Source: Methylobacterium sp. J-048 (GTDB lineage: Bacteria; Pseudomonadota; Alphaproteobacteria; Rhizobiales; Beijerinckiaceae). From it: a stretch of DNA of 64,000 nt. Each line of letters starts with the position of its first letter. Position 1 is the first letter of the stretch. The notes under the pieces are model-generated. The model saw nothing but the letters and a program-made list of their open reading frames with translations. It did not search any database and had not been told where the DNA came from. A program made the translations under genes and the position numbers. Below, piece by piece: positions 34,361 to 44,760 of this stretch. The stretch lies in the NCBI RefSeq assembly GCF_022829515.1, contig NZ_JAKSYL010000296.1:22121-86120 (forward strand), read 5' to 3'.

Positions 34361-34585
34361 TCAGCCGGAGCCGCGCTCCACCGGCTCCGCCTGGTCCTGC
34401 GAGGGCACGTAGGCGCACCATTCGCAGATGCCCCGCTCGGCGCCCCGGCGGGCATTGCGCTGCGAACAGAGCGGGCAGACGAGCAGGATCAGCCGGCCGC
34501 CGGACCGCAGCGCGAGCCCGCGCCCCCGGAACGTGACCTCCGTGGCCTCGTCGCCGGCCCGTCGATCGCGCGTCCTGTCGCTCAT
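34361..34585 (-). CDS. Small zinc-ribbon protein
   Basis: This protein of 74 residues starts at ATG 34585. A beta segment (EVTFRGRGLALRSGGRLILL) leads into VCPLCSQRNARRGAERGICEWCAY, a CxxC-x14-CxxC zinc ribbon, then a short acidic tail. No family is recognised; nucleic-acid or protein binding is the usual guess. The frame is open further upstream to 34699 without added resemblance. Confidence 0.6.
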   Translation of the reverse strand: MSDRTRDRRAGDEATEVTFRGRGLALRSGGRLILLVCPLCSQRNARRGAERGICEWCAYVPSQDQAEPVERGSG

Positions 34586-34821
34586 CGGGCGCCCGTCAAA
34601 CCGCCCGGCATCCCGGCGGGGGATGCGATCCCGACCTTCGATTCGCTCTGCATGCGGCGCTGCTCCCGAACGCGTCCTAGGATACAAGTGCCGGGCCAAC
34701 GAATGGCTCCGCTTGGGCTATCGCCAAGCGGGAATGGGATGTGCAAAGCCACGGGATGCACCCGAGGCGAATCCTCCCTATGGAGGCGGCTTCGCGCAGG
34801 GTAGGGGCGGTCGGGGATACG

Positions 34822-35817
34822 ATGGCGGAGCACGCTGAGACGACGGCCGCGCGCGGCGTACCGACTTTCGCGGATGTCGCCCGGGCGGCGGAGCGCATCG
34901 CAGGAATCGCCCATCGCACCCCCGTGCTGACCTCGCGCACCGCGGATGCGCAGACCGGCGCAAACCTGTTCTTCAAGACCGAGAACCTGCAGCGGGGCGG
35001 GGCCTTCAAGTTCCGCGGGGCCTACAATGCGATCAGCGCCCTGCCGGAGGCGGTCCGCGCCCGCGGGGTGCTGTCGTTCTCCTCGGGCAACCACGCCCAG
35101 GCGATCGCCCTGGCGAGCCGGCTGCTCGGCATCCCGGCGACCATCGTCATGCCGGGGGACGCCCCGGCGGCGAAGATCGCGGCGACCCGGGGCTACGGCG
35201 CCGAGGTCGTGCTGTACGACCGCTACAGCCAGGATCGCGAGGCGCTCGGGCGCGAGATCGCCGAGCCCCGGGGCATGACGGTGATCCCACCGTTCAACCA
35301 CCCGGACGTGATCGCCGGGCAGGGGACCCTGGCCCAGGAGCTGATCGAGGAGGTCGGTCCCCTCGATATGCTGGTGGCGTGCCTCGGCGGCGGCGGCCAG
35401 CTCGCGGGCTGTGCGCTCGCGGCCGCCGCCCTGTCGCCCGGCTGCCGGGTGATCGGCGTCGAGCCGGAGGCCGGCAATGACGGGCAGCAATCGTTCCGGA
35501 CCGGCCAGGTCGTGACCATTCCGGTGCCCCGGACCATCGCCGACGGGGCGCAATCCACGGCGCTCGGCGACCTCACCTTCGCGATCATCCGCCGGGACGT
35601 GACTGACATCGTCACGGTGTCGGACGCGCAGCTCGTCGCGACCATGCGGTTCTTCGCCGAGCGGATGAAGCTTCTGGTCGAGCCGACCGGGTGTCTGGCG
35701 GCGGCCGCCGTGCTGCACGGGCTGGTCGACGTGAGGGCCAAGCGCGTCGGCGTGGTGATCAGCGGCGGCAACGTCGATCTCGCCAGCTTCGCGCGGCTGG
35801 TGGGCGAAACGGCCTGA
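34822..35817 (+). CDS. PLP-dependent threonine/serine dehydratase family enzyme
   Basis: The 331-residue protein has the fold-type II PLP signature: Lys63 in GGAFKFRGAYNAI, SSGNHAQAIALASRLLGIPA, CLGGGGQLAGCALAA (phosphate loop) and VVISGGNVDLASF at the end. It lacks the C-terminal ACT regulatory domain of IlvA, so it resembles catabolic threonine dehydratase, serine racemase or threo-3-hydroxyaspartate dehydratase; these cannot be told apart from sequence reading. The start is ATG 34822 with a GGGGA element upstream. Confidence 0.88.
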   Translation: MAEHAETTAARGVPTFADVARAAERIAGIAHRTPVLTSRTADAQTGANLFFKTENLQRGGAFKFRGAYNAISALPEAVRARGVLSFSSGNHAQAIALASRLLGIPATIVMPGDAPAAKIAATRGYGAEVVLYDRYSQDREALGREIAEPRGMTVIPPFNHPDVIAGQGTLAQELIEEVGPLDMLVACLGGGGQLAGCALAAAALSPGCRVIGVEPEAGNDGQQSFRTGQVVTIPVPRTIADGAQSTALGDLTFAIIRRDVTDIVTVSDAQLVATMRFFAERMKLLVEPTGCLAAAAVLHGLVDVRAKRVGVVISGGNVDLASFARLVGETA

Positions 35818-35939
35818 CGCGCCGAATGCCGCGGACCTGTGGCCCGTCCGTGGTGGACCGGACGGGGACGGATGCTTATCTTGTCCCTGTCAGAATACGC
35901 GCTCCCGGGCCTTGAACCCGGATGGGCGGGAGGGTGACG

Positions 35940-36317
35940 ATGTTTACTGGCTTCAAGGTTCTTTCGCTGACCGATCGCGCAGCCGAGCGGATCAAGGCGA
36001 TCATGGCGGATGCCGACCGGCCCATCGCCGGCCTGCGGGTCGGCGTGCGCAACGGCGGCTGCGCCGGCATGTCCTACACGATGGAATATGCCGAGGCGGT
36101 CAAGCCCGGCGAGGACGTGGTCGAGGATCGCGGCGTCCGGGTGTTCGTGGATCCCAAGGCGGTGCTGTTCCTGCTCGGCACCGAGATGGACTTCACCACC
36201 ACCAAGCTCGCCTCGCAGTTCGTGTTCAACAACCCGAACCAGACCTCGGCCTGCGGCTGCGGTGAATCGGTGGCAATCACGCCGGTCTCGGAGGACCGGA
36301 TCCCGGCGCGGGTCTGA
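35940..36317 (+). CDS. sufA: IscA/SufA-type iron-sulfur assembly protein
   Basis: The 125-residue protein has the HesB/IscA fold with Cys41 (RNGGCAGMSYTMEY), Cys105 and Cys107 (TSACGCGES), the three ligands of A-type carriers, plus LTDRAAERIKAIM at the start. A-type proteins pass Fe-S clusters to target enzymes. GGGAGGG lies about five bases before ATG 35940, which decides this start over ATG 35922. No other suf or isc gene is in the window, so the SufA name follows similarity, not context. Confidence 0.88.
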   Translation: MFTGFKVLSLTDRAAERIKAIMADADRPIAGLRVGVRNGGCAGMSYTMEYAEAVKPGEDVVEDRGVRVFVDPKAVLFLLGTEMDFTTTKLASQFVFNNPNQTSACGCGESVAITPVSEDRIPARV

Positions 36318-36326
36318 CGGCAGCTC

Positions 36327-37388
36327 TCAGGCCACCTGCGAGAGCGGATCGACCGCGTCGTCCACGACGCGGTTCCGACCCGCGCGCTTGGCTGCGAACA
36401 TGCACAGATCCGCCCGCTCCAGCAGCGAGGCCGGGCTGTCCTGGCCATGCAGGACCGCGAGGCCGAGCGAGACCGTGACCTTGCCGAGCGATTCCCCGGT
36501 CGAGCGCTTGACCAGCTCCCGGCCCATCACGCTGGCCCGGACCTTTTCGGCGACCTGCCGGGCCAGGGCGCGGTCGGTGCCCGGAAGCACGATGCCGAAT
36601 TCCTCGCCGCCGAACCGGGCGAGCAGCGCCGGCTTGCCGGCCGTCTCGCGCATGACGATCGCCACCAGCCGCAGCACCTGATCGCCCGTGAGGTGGCCGT
36701 AAAGGTCGTTGAAGCGCTTGAAGAAGTCGATATCGAGGACGATCAGGCTCATCGGGGCGGCGCCGGCGCGGGCGGCCTCCACGGAGGCCTTCAGCGTCTC
36801 CTCGAAATGCTTGCGGTTCGACAGGCCGGTGAGCGCGTCGGTCAGGCTCTCGAGCCGGCTCACCTCCAGCTTCTCGCGCAGGGTCTCGATCTCGCTGCGG
36901 GTCTCGCGCATCCGCGCTTCCAAGACCCGGTTGTTCACCGCGACCTCGCGCGTGGTGGAAACCAGGGTCGAGACGATCTCGCCGAGCCGCGCCCGGGTCG
37001 GCAGGCCCTCCTGCGCGAGATCCTGGGCCAGGCTGCGCAGGGCCTCGCCGTATTGCGCGGTCGAGCCGAGGGACAGGTCCAATATCTCGGTCACCGCGGC
37101 GATCTCGTCGAGCATCCCACGGCTGATATCGCCGGTGGCGCTCGTGAGCTGCCGGCCATCGAGATAGGTCTCGTGGAGGTCGTCGATGTCGGCTTCCGTG
37201 AGGCAGCCATTCTGCGTGGTCAGGCGCTTGACCGCATCGCCAAGCAGCGGCAGCTCGCCCGACACGTAGGCGTACCAAACCGCGTAGGCGCGGGGGGTCG
37301 CCGAGGGACCGTAATCCCGAATCAGATCATGGGCCCGCTTCGCCAGGGCGAAGCTGCGGTCGCGATCCGAATAGGTCTCCTGGCTCAT
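36327..37388 (-). CDS. Diguanylate cyclase (GGDEF protein)
   Basis: The 353-residue protein has a ~150-residue helical N-terminal region (DLIRDYGPSATPRAYAVWYA), a coiled coil (VLEARMRETRSEIETLREKL) and a GGDEF domain with DALTGLSNRKHFEE, LDIDFFKRFNDLYGH and the intact active site RFGGEEF. The inhibitory I-site RxxD is absent: the bases five residues upstream encode KPAL. It should make cyclic di-GMP without the usual product inhibition. There are no membrane helices. It converges with sufA, nine bases apart. Confidence 0.9.
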   Translation of the reverse strand: MSQETYSDRDRSFALAKRAHDLIRDYGPSATPRAYAVWYAYVSGELPLLGDAVKRLTTQNGCLTEADIDDLHETYLDGRQLTSATGDISRGMLDEIAAVTEILDLSLGSTAQYGEALRSLAQDLAQEGLPTRARLGEIVSTLVSTTREVAVNNRVLEARMRETRSEIETLREKLEVSRLESLTDALTGLSNRKHFEETLKASVEAARAGAAPMSLIVLDIDFFKRFNDLYGHLTGDQVLRLVAIVMRETAGKPALLARFGGEEFGIVLPGTDRALARQVAEKVRASVMGRELVKRSTGESLGKVTVSLGLAVLHGQDSPASLLERADLCMFAAKRAGRNRVVDDAVDPLSQVA

Positions 37389-37479
37389 CCGTAACCTGCG
37401 GTCCGGGGCCGCCGGTGGATCACGTGACGGCCCAAAACCAATCTAGTCCGCGTTCGTAGCCGGAACGTTAAACCAGACG

Positions 37480-39123
<1,644 letters not shown>

Positions 39124-39308
39124 CTGCGTTCAGGAACCGTTGCGCGCCCGGCCGGCGCGATGGACACCGTCGCGGCAACGGCTCGGGAAGGCTCTGATAG
39201 GGCGCACGAACGCTCCCGTGGCCGCGGGGCGCATGGGCAAGTCAGTTAGGGGCTTGGCGCGGCTTGTCAATCTCGCAATGCGCGCATCCGGGTCCCACGC
39301 ACAGCCGA

Positions 39309-39659
39309 TCAGGGCTGGCGGCGGTCCAGGGCGGGCAGCAGGCACGGATCGAGGCGGATCGCCCGCGCGGCGCCGGCGGCCGCGATCGAGCCGGTGGTCT
39401 CCGGATCGGCCGGGAGGCCGCGTCCGTCCAGGGCAAGCCGTGCCGGCGCCGGGTCGGCCTGGGTCAGCCGGGCGAGCTGGTGGGTCGCGACGAGCGCGAG
39501 CAGCCCGACGAAGGCCGAGATGCGGAGCGCCCAGGCCAAGGATCCCGCGGGCCGGTCCGGCGACTTCGCGCCGAGGTTCGACGGGACGCCGGTCTCCGTC
39601 TCGGCGGCGGGTCGGCGGGTTCCGAAGGGTTTCGTGGGCCGTTCGCCGGGCGCGAGCAT
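39309..39659 (-). CDS. Small single-helix membrane protein
   Basis: The 116-residue protein has a polar N-terminal half (KPFGTRRPAAETETGV), one membrane helix (AWALRISAFVGLLALVATHQ) and a periplasmic-side tail with a single Cys (RAIRLDPCLLPALDRRQP). No family is recognised. It lies between the helicase gene and the porin, with its own start at ATG 39659. The coding call rests on codon pattern and the clear membrane helix. Confidence 0.55.
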   Translation of the reverse strand: MLAPGERPTKPFGTRRPAAETETGVPSNLGAKSPDRPAGSLAWALRISAFVGLLALVATHQLARLTQADPAPARLALDGRGLPADPETTGSIAAAGAARAIRLDPCLLPALDRRQP

Positions 39660-40113
39660 GAACGATCCTCTCCGCCACCATCGCCGCCAAGCCGCGGGAC
39701 CGGCCAGGGGTGATGCCGGCAGGTTTAAACAGGTGATGCCGGCAGGCTTAAGGGAACAGGGTTAACCGGCGGCTTACGCAAGACCGGCCCGCGACGCGCC
39801 GAGCGTCCCGAAATAAAACGCCACCTCCGAGGCCCGCTCGCGGGACTCTCATCAATGCGGACTCCGAATCGGCCAGATCCTGCAACGGACCGACACGGCG
39901 GTTCCAGCTAGTCTTCAGGTTTTGTTAGAAGTCTGATGCAGCTTCCGATACCCGGCTGCCTGCCGATGATGGGAATGTGCGCGCGTAACCTTCACCTTTC
40001 GTTGACGAGATCGGGCTAGTCTCGCAGGGCTTGTTGCAGGAAAGCGACAGACCCGCCGACCTAGAGCGCCTAGAAGGCAGCCGGCTCAAGCCAACCCCAG
40101 GACCAATGGCACC
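39660..40113. other. Intergenic region upstream of the porin
   Basis: This 454-base gap holds a two-copy direct repeat, GGTGATGCCGGCAGGTTTAA at 39709-39728 and the same with one change at 39732-39751 (period 23). The porin promoter must lie in the right half, but no clear -35/-10 pair was found. A long untranslated leader is possible. Confidence 0.5.
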
Positions 40114-40980
40114 ATGAAAAAAGTTCTTCTTGCATCGACCGTTCTCGTCGGCCTGACCGCCGCGGCTTCCGCGGCCGACCTGCCGCGTCGCGCTGCGCCG
40201 CCGCCGGTGTTCACGCCGGTGCCGGTGTTCACCTGGACGGGCTTCTACGTCGGCGTTAACGCCGGCTACGGCTTCGATGCCAGCAGCCGCAACACCACCA
40301 ACTACGCCCTGCCGGCCGGCTCGCTGATCAACTCGGCTGGCACCAACGCCGTCGTCAGCGTCAACAACCGCAGCAACAACGACGGCTTCACCGGCGGCGC
40401 GCAGATCGGCTACAACTACCAGTTCACGCCGGGCTCCGGCGTCGTGGTCGGCATCGAGGCTGACGCCCAGTACGTCGACTTCGCCCGCCGCGCCAACGCC
40501 ACCCAGAACTACGGCGTCGTCGGCGCCCCGGGCTTCGCGTTCTCGGCCCCCCGCGCCTTCGTCGCCACCAGCGGCAACGGCCTCGACTACTTCGGCACCG
40601 TGCGCGGCCGCCTCGGCTACGCCTTCGACCGGACCCTCGTGTACGCCACCGGCGGTTACGCCTACGGCTCGGGCCAGGACGACCAGAACTTCGCTGGCAA
40701 CCGCTTCCGCGACAGCTTCCGCTCCGGCTACGCCGTCGGCGGCGGTCTCGAGTACGCCCTGCCCACCGACTCGTTCCTGAACTTCTTCAAGTCCTCGGCC
40801 GTGACCCTGAGGGTCGAAGGCCTGTACGTGAACCTGGACCGCCAGAAGAACACCGCCGGCGGCGTGTTCTACGGCAACCTGCTGGCCCCGAACGGCACCG
40901 CCTACCTCAACGGCGCCGCCGCCAACACCGAGTTCGCCGTCGTCCGCGCCGGCGTGAACTACAAGTTCGGCTCGTACTAA
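40114..40980 (+). CDS. Outer-membrane beta-barrel porin, Omp25/Omp31 type
   Basis: The 288-residue protein has a signal peptide (MKKVLLASTVLVGLTAAASA), the family opening ADLPRRAAPPPVFTPVPVFTWTGFYVGVNAG, alternating beta-strand pattern throughout, GTVRGRLGYAFDRTLVYATG and a C-terminal strand VVRAGVNYKFGSY. It is an abundant outer-membrane protein type in Rhizobiales (eight-strand barrel). The codons are strongly biased to C/G at the third position, suggesting high expression. Confidence 0.93.
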   Translation: MKKVLLASTVLVGLTAAASAADLPRRAAPPPVFTPVPVFTWTGFYVGVNAGYGFDASSRNTTNYALPAGSLINSAGTNAVVSVNNRSNNDGFTGGAQIGYNYQFTPGSGVVVGIEADAQYVDFARRANATQNYGVVGAPGFAFSAPRAFVATSGNGLDYFGTVRGRLGYAFDRTLVYATGGYAYGSGQDDQNFAGNRFRDSFRSGYAVGGGLEYALPTDSFLNFFKSSAVTLRVEGLYVNLDRQKNTAGGVFYGNLLAPNGTAYLNGAAANTEFAVVRAGVNYKFGSY

Positions 40981-40991
40981 GATCGAACCTC

Positions 40992-41012
40992 GGCGCCGGC
41001 CCAGCCGGCGCC
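40992..41012 (+). terminator. Hairpin after the porin gene
   Basis: GGCGCCGGC-CCA-GCCGGCGCC is a perfect 9-bp stem beginning 12 bases after the porin stop. No T run follows, so it may stabilise the mRNA end as much as terminate. Confidence 0.5.
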
Positions 41013-41156
41013 GCAGCGAGGGAGGGTCCGGCTGCAAGGTCGGGCCCTTCGTCGTTTCCGGAGACCCGGTGCGACAGGGACGACAGGAACGGCCGTTCCG
41101 ACCTGCGATTATGCCCGTAGCGCCCGGATTGCTCGGATGCTCCGGAGCAATTCCCC

Positions 41157-41648
41157 ATGCGAAAGTCCCTCGTTTTTCTGACGCTGGCCGTCATCGCCCT
41201 GGCCGGGTCCCCCGCCGGAGCCCAGGACGCCAGCGTGATCGGCAACAAGACGGTGCTGCCCGGCACCGGGCCCGGCACGTCGACCGGAGGCGCGGGGCGC
41301 GGGCGGCTGATGACGGCGGGAAGCGCGGAGGCCGCCGCCAAGCGGCAGGGGCTCAAGCCGGCCGCCTTCATGGCCTCCACCATGATCGGCGTCGTGGTGC
41401 GCAATCCGGCGGGCGACAAGGTCGGCACGATCGACGACCTGCTGATTGCCGATGGCGGTGCCCTGAAAGCGGTGGTGCTGGATATCGGGGGCGTCCTGGG
41501 TCTCGGGAGCAAGCGCATCGCCGTGGAGCCCGATGCCCTCGTGCTGCGGCCGGGCGGGGATCGCTTCTCCGCCGTGCTCAACATGAGCAAGGACACGCTC
41601 GCGGCCGCCCAGCCCTTCGACCCGGCCAAGGCGATGGCGGCGGATTAG
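41157..41648 (+). CDS. Periplasmic PRC-barrel domain protein
   Basis: The 163-residue protein has a signal peptide (SLVFLTLAVIALAGSPAGAQ), a Gly/Thr-rich linker and a PRC-barrel (residues ~75-145: STMIGVVVRNPAGDKVGTID, LLIADGGALKAVVLDIGGVLGLGSKRIAVE). PRC-barrels in secreted Rhizobiales proteins are common and of unknown function. It is on the same strand as the porin, 176 bases downstream. Confidence 0.87.
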   Translation: MRKSLVFLTLAVIALAGSPAGAQDASVIGNKTVLPGTGPGTSTGGAGRGRLMTAGSAEAAAKRQGLKPAAFMASTMIGVVVRNPAGDKVGTIDDLLIADGGALKAVVLDIGGVLGLGSKRIAVEPDALVLRPGGDRFSAVLNMSKDTLAAAQPFDPAKAMAAD

Positions 41649-41722
41649 ACCGATCCGAGTCAGCGTTAAGGCATCCAGACCTGAGCCGTCGCTAAACCTA
41701 GCGTAATGAAAGATCCTGGTTT

Positions 41723-42022
41723 CAAAAGGTCTCGGACCCAGCCCTTTCAAGGTGTTTGGATTGGGCCGCGTTCGGGACGTTTCGCCAACGGGTTCACACG
41801 TCTACACTTGACGCCAACGCTTTGGAAAAGCTGGCGCTTTCCCCGCCCCCTTGCGGGGAGGGGTCAGGGGTGGGGGTGGTGCAGGATCGAGCCTAACGGT
41901 GCCTTCTGAACCACCCCCACCCCCACCTCCAGCTCCTCCCCGCAAGGGGGAGGAGAGCGCGTCGCGTCTCGCCTGAATTGCTGCGCCAAACACCTTGAAA
42001 GGGCTGGGTCTCGGACCTTTTG
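41723..42022. repeat. 300-bp element bounded by 37-base inverted repeats
   Basis: The left arm 41723-41759 (starting CAAAAGGTCTCGGACCCAG) and right arm 41986-42022 are near-perfect reverse complements. Inside, a second inverted pair is seen: CCCCCTTGCGGGGAGG with GGGGTGGGGGTGG (about 41844-41880) against CCACCCCCACCCCCACC with CTCCTCCCCGCAAGGGGG (about 41911-41954). No coding frame is recognised. It has the shape of a MITE or large BIME-like element. Confidence 0.75.
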
Positions 42023-42115
42023 TGGATGCAGGGTGAAACCCTGCCGCCGGAGCTTCGCCCGATACATCAGGGCTCGGCCCCGATATCCCGCGCCAAAGAG
42101 CCCGCCCTTTGGAAA
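42008..42115. repeat. Degenerate intergenic repeat, family D copy 3
   Basis: The order of short palindromes matches 23399-23502: GCAGGGTGAAACCCTGC in place of CCAGGGCGGAGCCCTGG, then CCCCGATATCCCGC and CCAAAGAGCCCGCCCTTTGG. It has more mismatches than the other two copies and overlaps the right arm of the 300-bp element. Confidence 0.6.
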
Positions 42116-42151
42116 CCCGTGCCTCGGCCCTGAGGGCAGCGGTCACCCCTC

Positions 42152-44293
42152 TCAAATATCCAGATCCGCCCCCTCGGCGAAGGCGGCGCGCTCGCTGATG
42201 AAGGCGAAGCGGGCCTCGGGCTTGTTGCCCATCAGGCGCTCCACCGTGTCGCCGGTGGATTCCCTGGCCTCGTCGAGGATCGCGACCCGGAGCAGCGTGC
42301 GCTTCTTCGGGTCCATGGTGGTCTCCTTGAGCTGGGCCGGCATCATCTCGCCCAGGCCCTTGAAGCGCCCGATCTCGACCTTGCCGCCCTTGAACACCGT
42401 CTTGGTGATCCGCTCCCGGTCGGCGTCGTCCCGCGCATAGGCCACCTTGGAGCCCTGCTGCAGCCGGTAGAGCGGCGGGATCGCCAGGTAGAGGTGGCCC
42501 CGGTCGATCAGCTTCGGCATCTGCCGGTAGAAGAACGTGATCAGCAGCGACGCGATGTGGGCGCCGTCGACATCGGCGTCCGTCATGATGATCACCTTGT
42601 CGTAGCGCAGATCCGCCTCGCGGAAGGCCGCGCCGGTACCGCAGCCAAGCGCCAGGGTCAGGTCGGAGATGAGCTGATTGGCGCCGAGCTTGTCCCTGGA
42701 GGCCGAGGCGACGTTGAGGATCTTGCCGCGCAGGGGCAGGATCGCCTGGGTGGTGCGGTCGCGGGCCTGCTTGGCCGAGCCGCCGGCGGAATCGCCCTCG
42801 ACGATGAAGATCTCGGAGCCCGCCGTGCCGGCGGCCGAGCAATCGGCCAGCTTGCCGGGCAGGCGCAGCTTGCGGGTCGCGCTCTTGCGGGCGACCTCCT
42901 TCTCCTGGCGCCGGCGCAGCCGCTCCTCGGCCCGGTCGATCACCCAGTCGAGCAGCTTGTTGGCCTGGGCCGGGGAGGCGGCCAGCCAATGGTCGAAGGC
43001 GTCGCGCACCGCCGTCTCGACGATGCGCTGGGCCTCCACGGTGGCGAGCTTGTCCTTGGTCTGGCCCTGGAATTCCGGCTCGCGGATGAACACCGACATC
43101 ATCGACGCGCAGGTCGCCATGACGTCGTCGGTGGTCACCGCGGTCATGCGCTTGGCCTGGTTCACGCGCTCGGCGTGCTCGCGCAGGCCCCGCAGCAGCG
43201 CCACCCGCAGGCCGGCCTCGTGGGTGCCGCCCTCCGGCGTCGGGATGGTGTTGCAGTAGGAATGCGAGAAGCCGTCCTCGGCGACCATCCAGGCCACCGC
43301 CCATTCGAGCGAGCCGTGCGAGCCGGGCTTGGTCACCTTGCCGGTGAACATCGCCTCGGTGACCAGCTCCTTGCCCTCGATGTCCCGGGCCAGGTAATCG
43401 CGCAGGCCGTCCGGGAACCGGTGCACCGCCTCGGCCGGCACGCCTTCCAGGCCCTCGAGCAGGGCAGGGGCGCAGCGCCAGCGGATCTCGACGCCGCCGA
43501 ACAGGTAAGCCTTCGAGCGCGCCATCTTGAACAGGCGGCGCGGGTCGAACTTCAGCGAGCCGAAGATCTCGGCATCGGGGTGGAACCGCACCCGGGTGCC
43601 GCGCCGGTTCTGCACCCGGCCGACCAGCTCCAGCGCTCCCTGCGCGTGGCCGCGGGAGAAGGTCTGGCGGTAGAGGGTCTGGTTGCGGGCGACCTCGACC
43701 TCGAGGACGTCTGACAGGGCGTTGACCACCGAGATGCCGACGCCGTGCAGGCCGCCGGAGGTCTCGTAGACCTTCGAGTCGAACTTTCCGCCGGCATGCA
43801 GCGTCGTCATGATGACTTCGAGCGCCGACTTGCCGGGGAATTTCGGGTGCGGGTCCACCGGGATGCCGCGGCCGTTGTCGGTGATCACCAGAGAGCCGGA
43901 TTCCTCCAGCTCGACCTCGATGAAGCTGGCATGGCCGGCCACCGCCTCGTCCATGGAATTGTCGATCACCTCGGCGAAGAGGTGGTGGAGCGCCCGCTCG
44001 TCGGTGCCGCCGATATACATGCCGGGCCGGCGCCGGACCGGCTCCAAGCCCTCCAGCACCTCGATGTCGGAGGCGGTGTAGCCGGCCTCGGGCTCGGCCG
44101 CCGCCAGGGTCGGGACCGAGGCCGATTCCGCAAGCCGCCGCCGCGGCTCCACCGGACGCGGGGCAGGGGGCTTGCTGCCGGGCCCGAACAGGTCGCGCGC
44201 CGGATCGCTCACGCGCGGCCTCCGCGAACGCGGCGCATCGGCCGGCTCGGTGTCGGGCAGACGGGCGTTCGATCGTGCAGCATGCGCCTTCAT
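42152..44293 (-). CDS. parE: DNA topoisomerase IV subunit B
   Basis: The 713-residue protein has a GHKL ATPase (EVIDNSMDEAVAGHASFIEV, ITDNGRGIPVDPHPKFPGKS, GGLHGVGISVVNALS), the transducer and the TOPRIM motifs IVEGDSAGGSAKQARDR and IIMTDADVDGAHI. The length, the KTHR-free linker and the extra ~75 polar residues at the N terminus fit alphaproteobacterial ParE better than GyrB. Decatenation with ParC (not in the window) is its role. The start is ATG 44293; 29 upstream in-frame residues do not look like protein. Confidence 0.93.
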   Translation of the reverse strand: MKAHAARSNARLPDTEPADAPRSRRPRVSDPARDLFGPGSKPPAPRPVEPRRRLAESASVPTLAAAEPEAGYTASDIEVLEGLEPVRRRPGMYIGGTDERALHHLFAEVIDNSMDEAVAGHASFIEVELEESGSLVITDNGRGIPVDPHPKFPGKSALEVIMTTLHAGGKFDSKVYETSGGLHGVGISVVNALSDVLEVEVARNQTLYRQTFSRGHAQGALELVGRVQNRRGTRVRFHPDAEIFGSLKFDPRRLFKMARSKAYLFGGVEIRWRCAPALLEGLEGVPAEAVHRFPDGLRDYLARDIEGKELVTEAMFTGKVTKPGSHGSLEWAVAWMVAEDGFSHSYCNTIPTPEGGTHEAGLRVALLRGLREHAERVNQAKRMTAVTTDDVMATCASMMSVFIREPEFQGQTKDKLATVEAQRIVETAVRDAFDHWLAASPAQANKLLDWVIDRAEERLRRRQEKEVARKSATRKLRLPGKLADCSAAGTAGSEIFIVEGDSAGGSAKQARDRTTQAILPLRGKILNVASASRDKLGANQLISDLTLALGCGTGAAFREADLRYDKVIIMTDADVDGAHIASLLITFFYRQMPKLIDRGHLYLAIPPLYRLQQGSKVAYARDDADRERITKTVFKGGKVEIGRFKGLGEMMPAQLKETTMDPKKRTLLRVAILDEARESTGDTVERLMGNKPEARFAFISERAAFAEGADLDI

Positions 44294-44480
44294 CCCCGCA
44301 TCATAGCGGAACAAAACAGAAACATCCAGAGCGTCCGGTGCGTCGCCGAACCGCCCTACCTTCGCATGCTGCGCCGCCACGAGCGAGGGGCGCAGCCCGC
44401 GTCCGGCGGTCTCTCGCGGCGGCTGCCGTCATCACGACGTTGCACAACGGTGAGTTAACGCTTCCTCGCCGTCCCGGATC

Positions 44481-44505
44481 GGAACCGGATGACTCCGTCC
44501 GCGTT
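44481..44505 (+). promoter_or_regulatory. Candidate EcfG (general stress) promoter
   Basis: GGAAC (44481-44485), a 16-base spacer and CGTT (44502-44505) exactly match GGAAC-N16/17-CGTT. It lies 42 bases before the start of the 62-residue membrane protein at 44548. Confidence 0.7.
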
Positions 44506-44547
44506 GGATCGGAAAACAACTTGACCGTGGTCAGGGAGCCGCCGTCG

Positions 44548-44736
44548 ATGAGCAACGCCGCGATCGAGGCTCGCCGCCTCACCCTGATCCGTTTCGAGCA
44601 TGCCGCAGGCACCGCCTTCGGGTGCGACGAGGAAGCGGTGACCGCACCGCAATCCCGCCTGCTCATGGCCTCCGCGACCGTCGCCATCGCGACCTTCGCC
44701 ACCGCCCTGGCGGCGACGATCAGCTACCTGGTCTGA
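44548..44736 (+). CDS. Small single-helix protein downstream of an EcfG promoter
   Basis: The 62-residue protein has a polar N-terminal part (MSNAAIEARRLTLIRFEHAA) and a C-terminal membrane helix (LLMASATVAIATFATALAAT). An AGGGAG site ends 10 bases before ATG 44548, and a consensus EcfG promoter lies just upstream; these two signals are the main reason to call it. The family is unknown. The frame is open further back to 44275, but that part overlaps the parE start. Confidence 0.65.
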   Translation: MSNAAIEARRLTLIRFEHAAGTAFGCDEEAVTAPQSRLLMASATVAIATFATALAATISYLV

Positions 44737-44760
44737 CCGTCGTCGATCAGGCGACCGGTC

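Noticed and set aside
34741..34821. An N-terminal extension of the PLP dehydratase
   Set aside because: The extra 27 residues do not resemble the family, and a ribosome site directly precedes ATG 34822.
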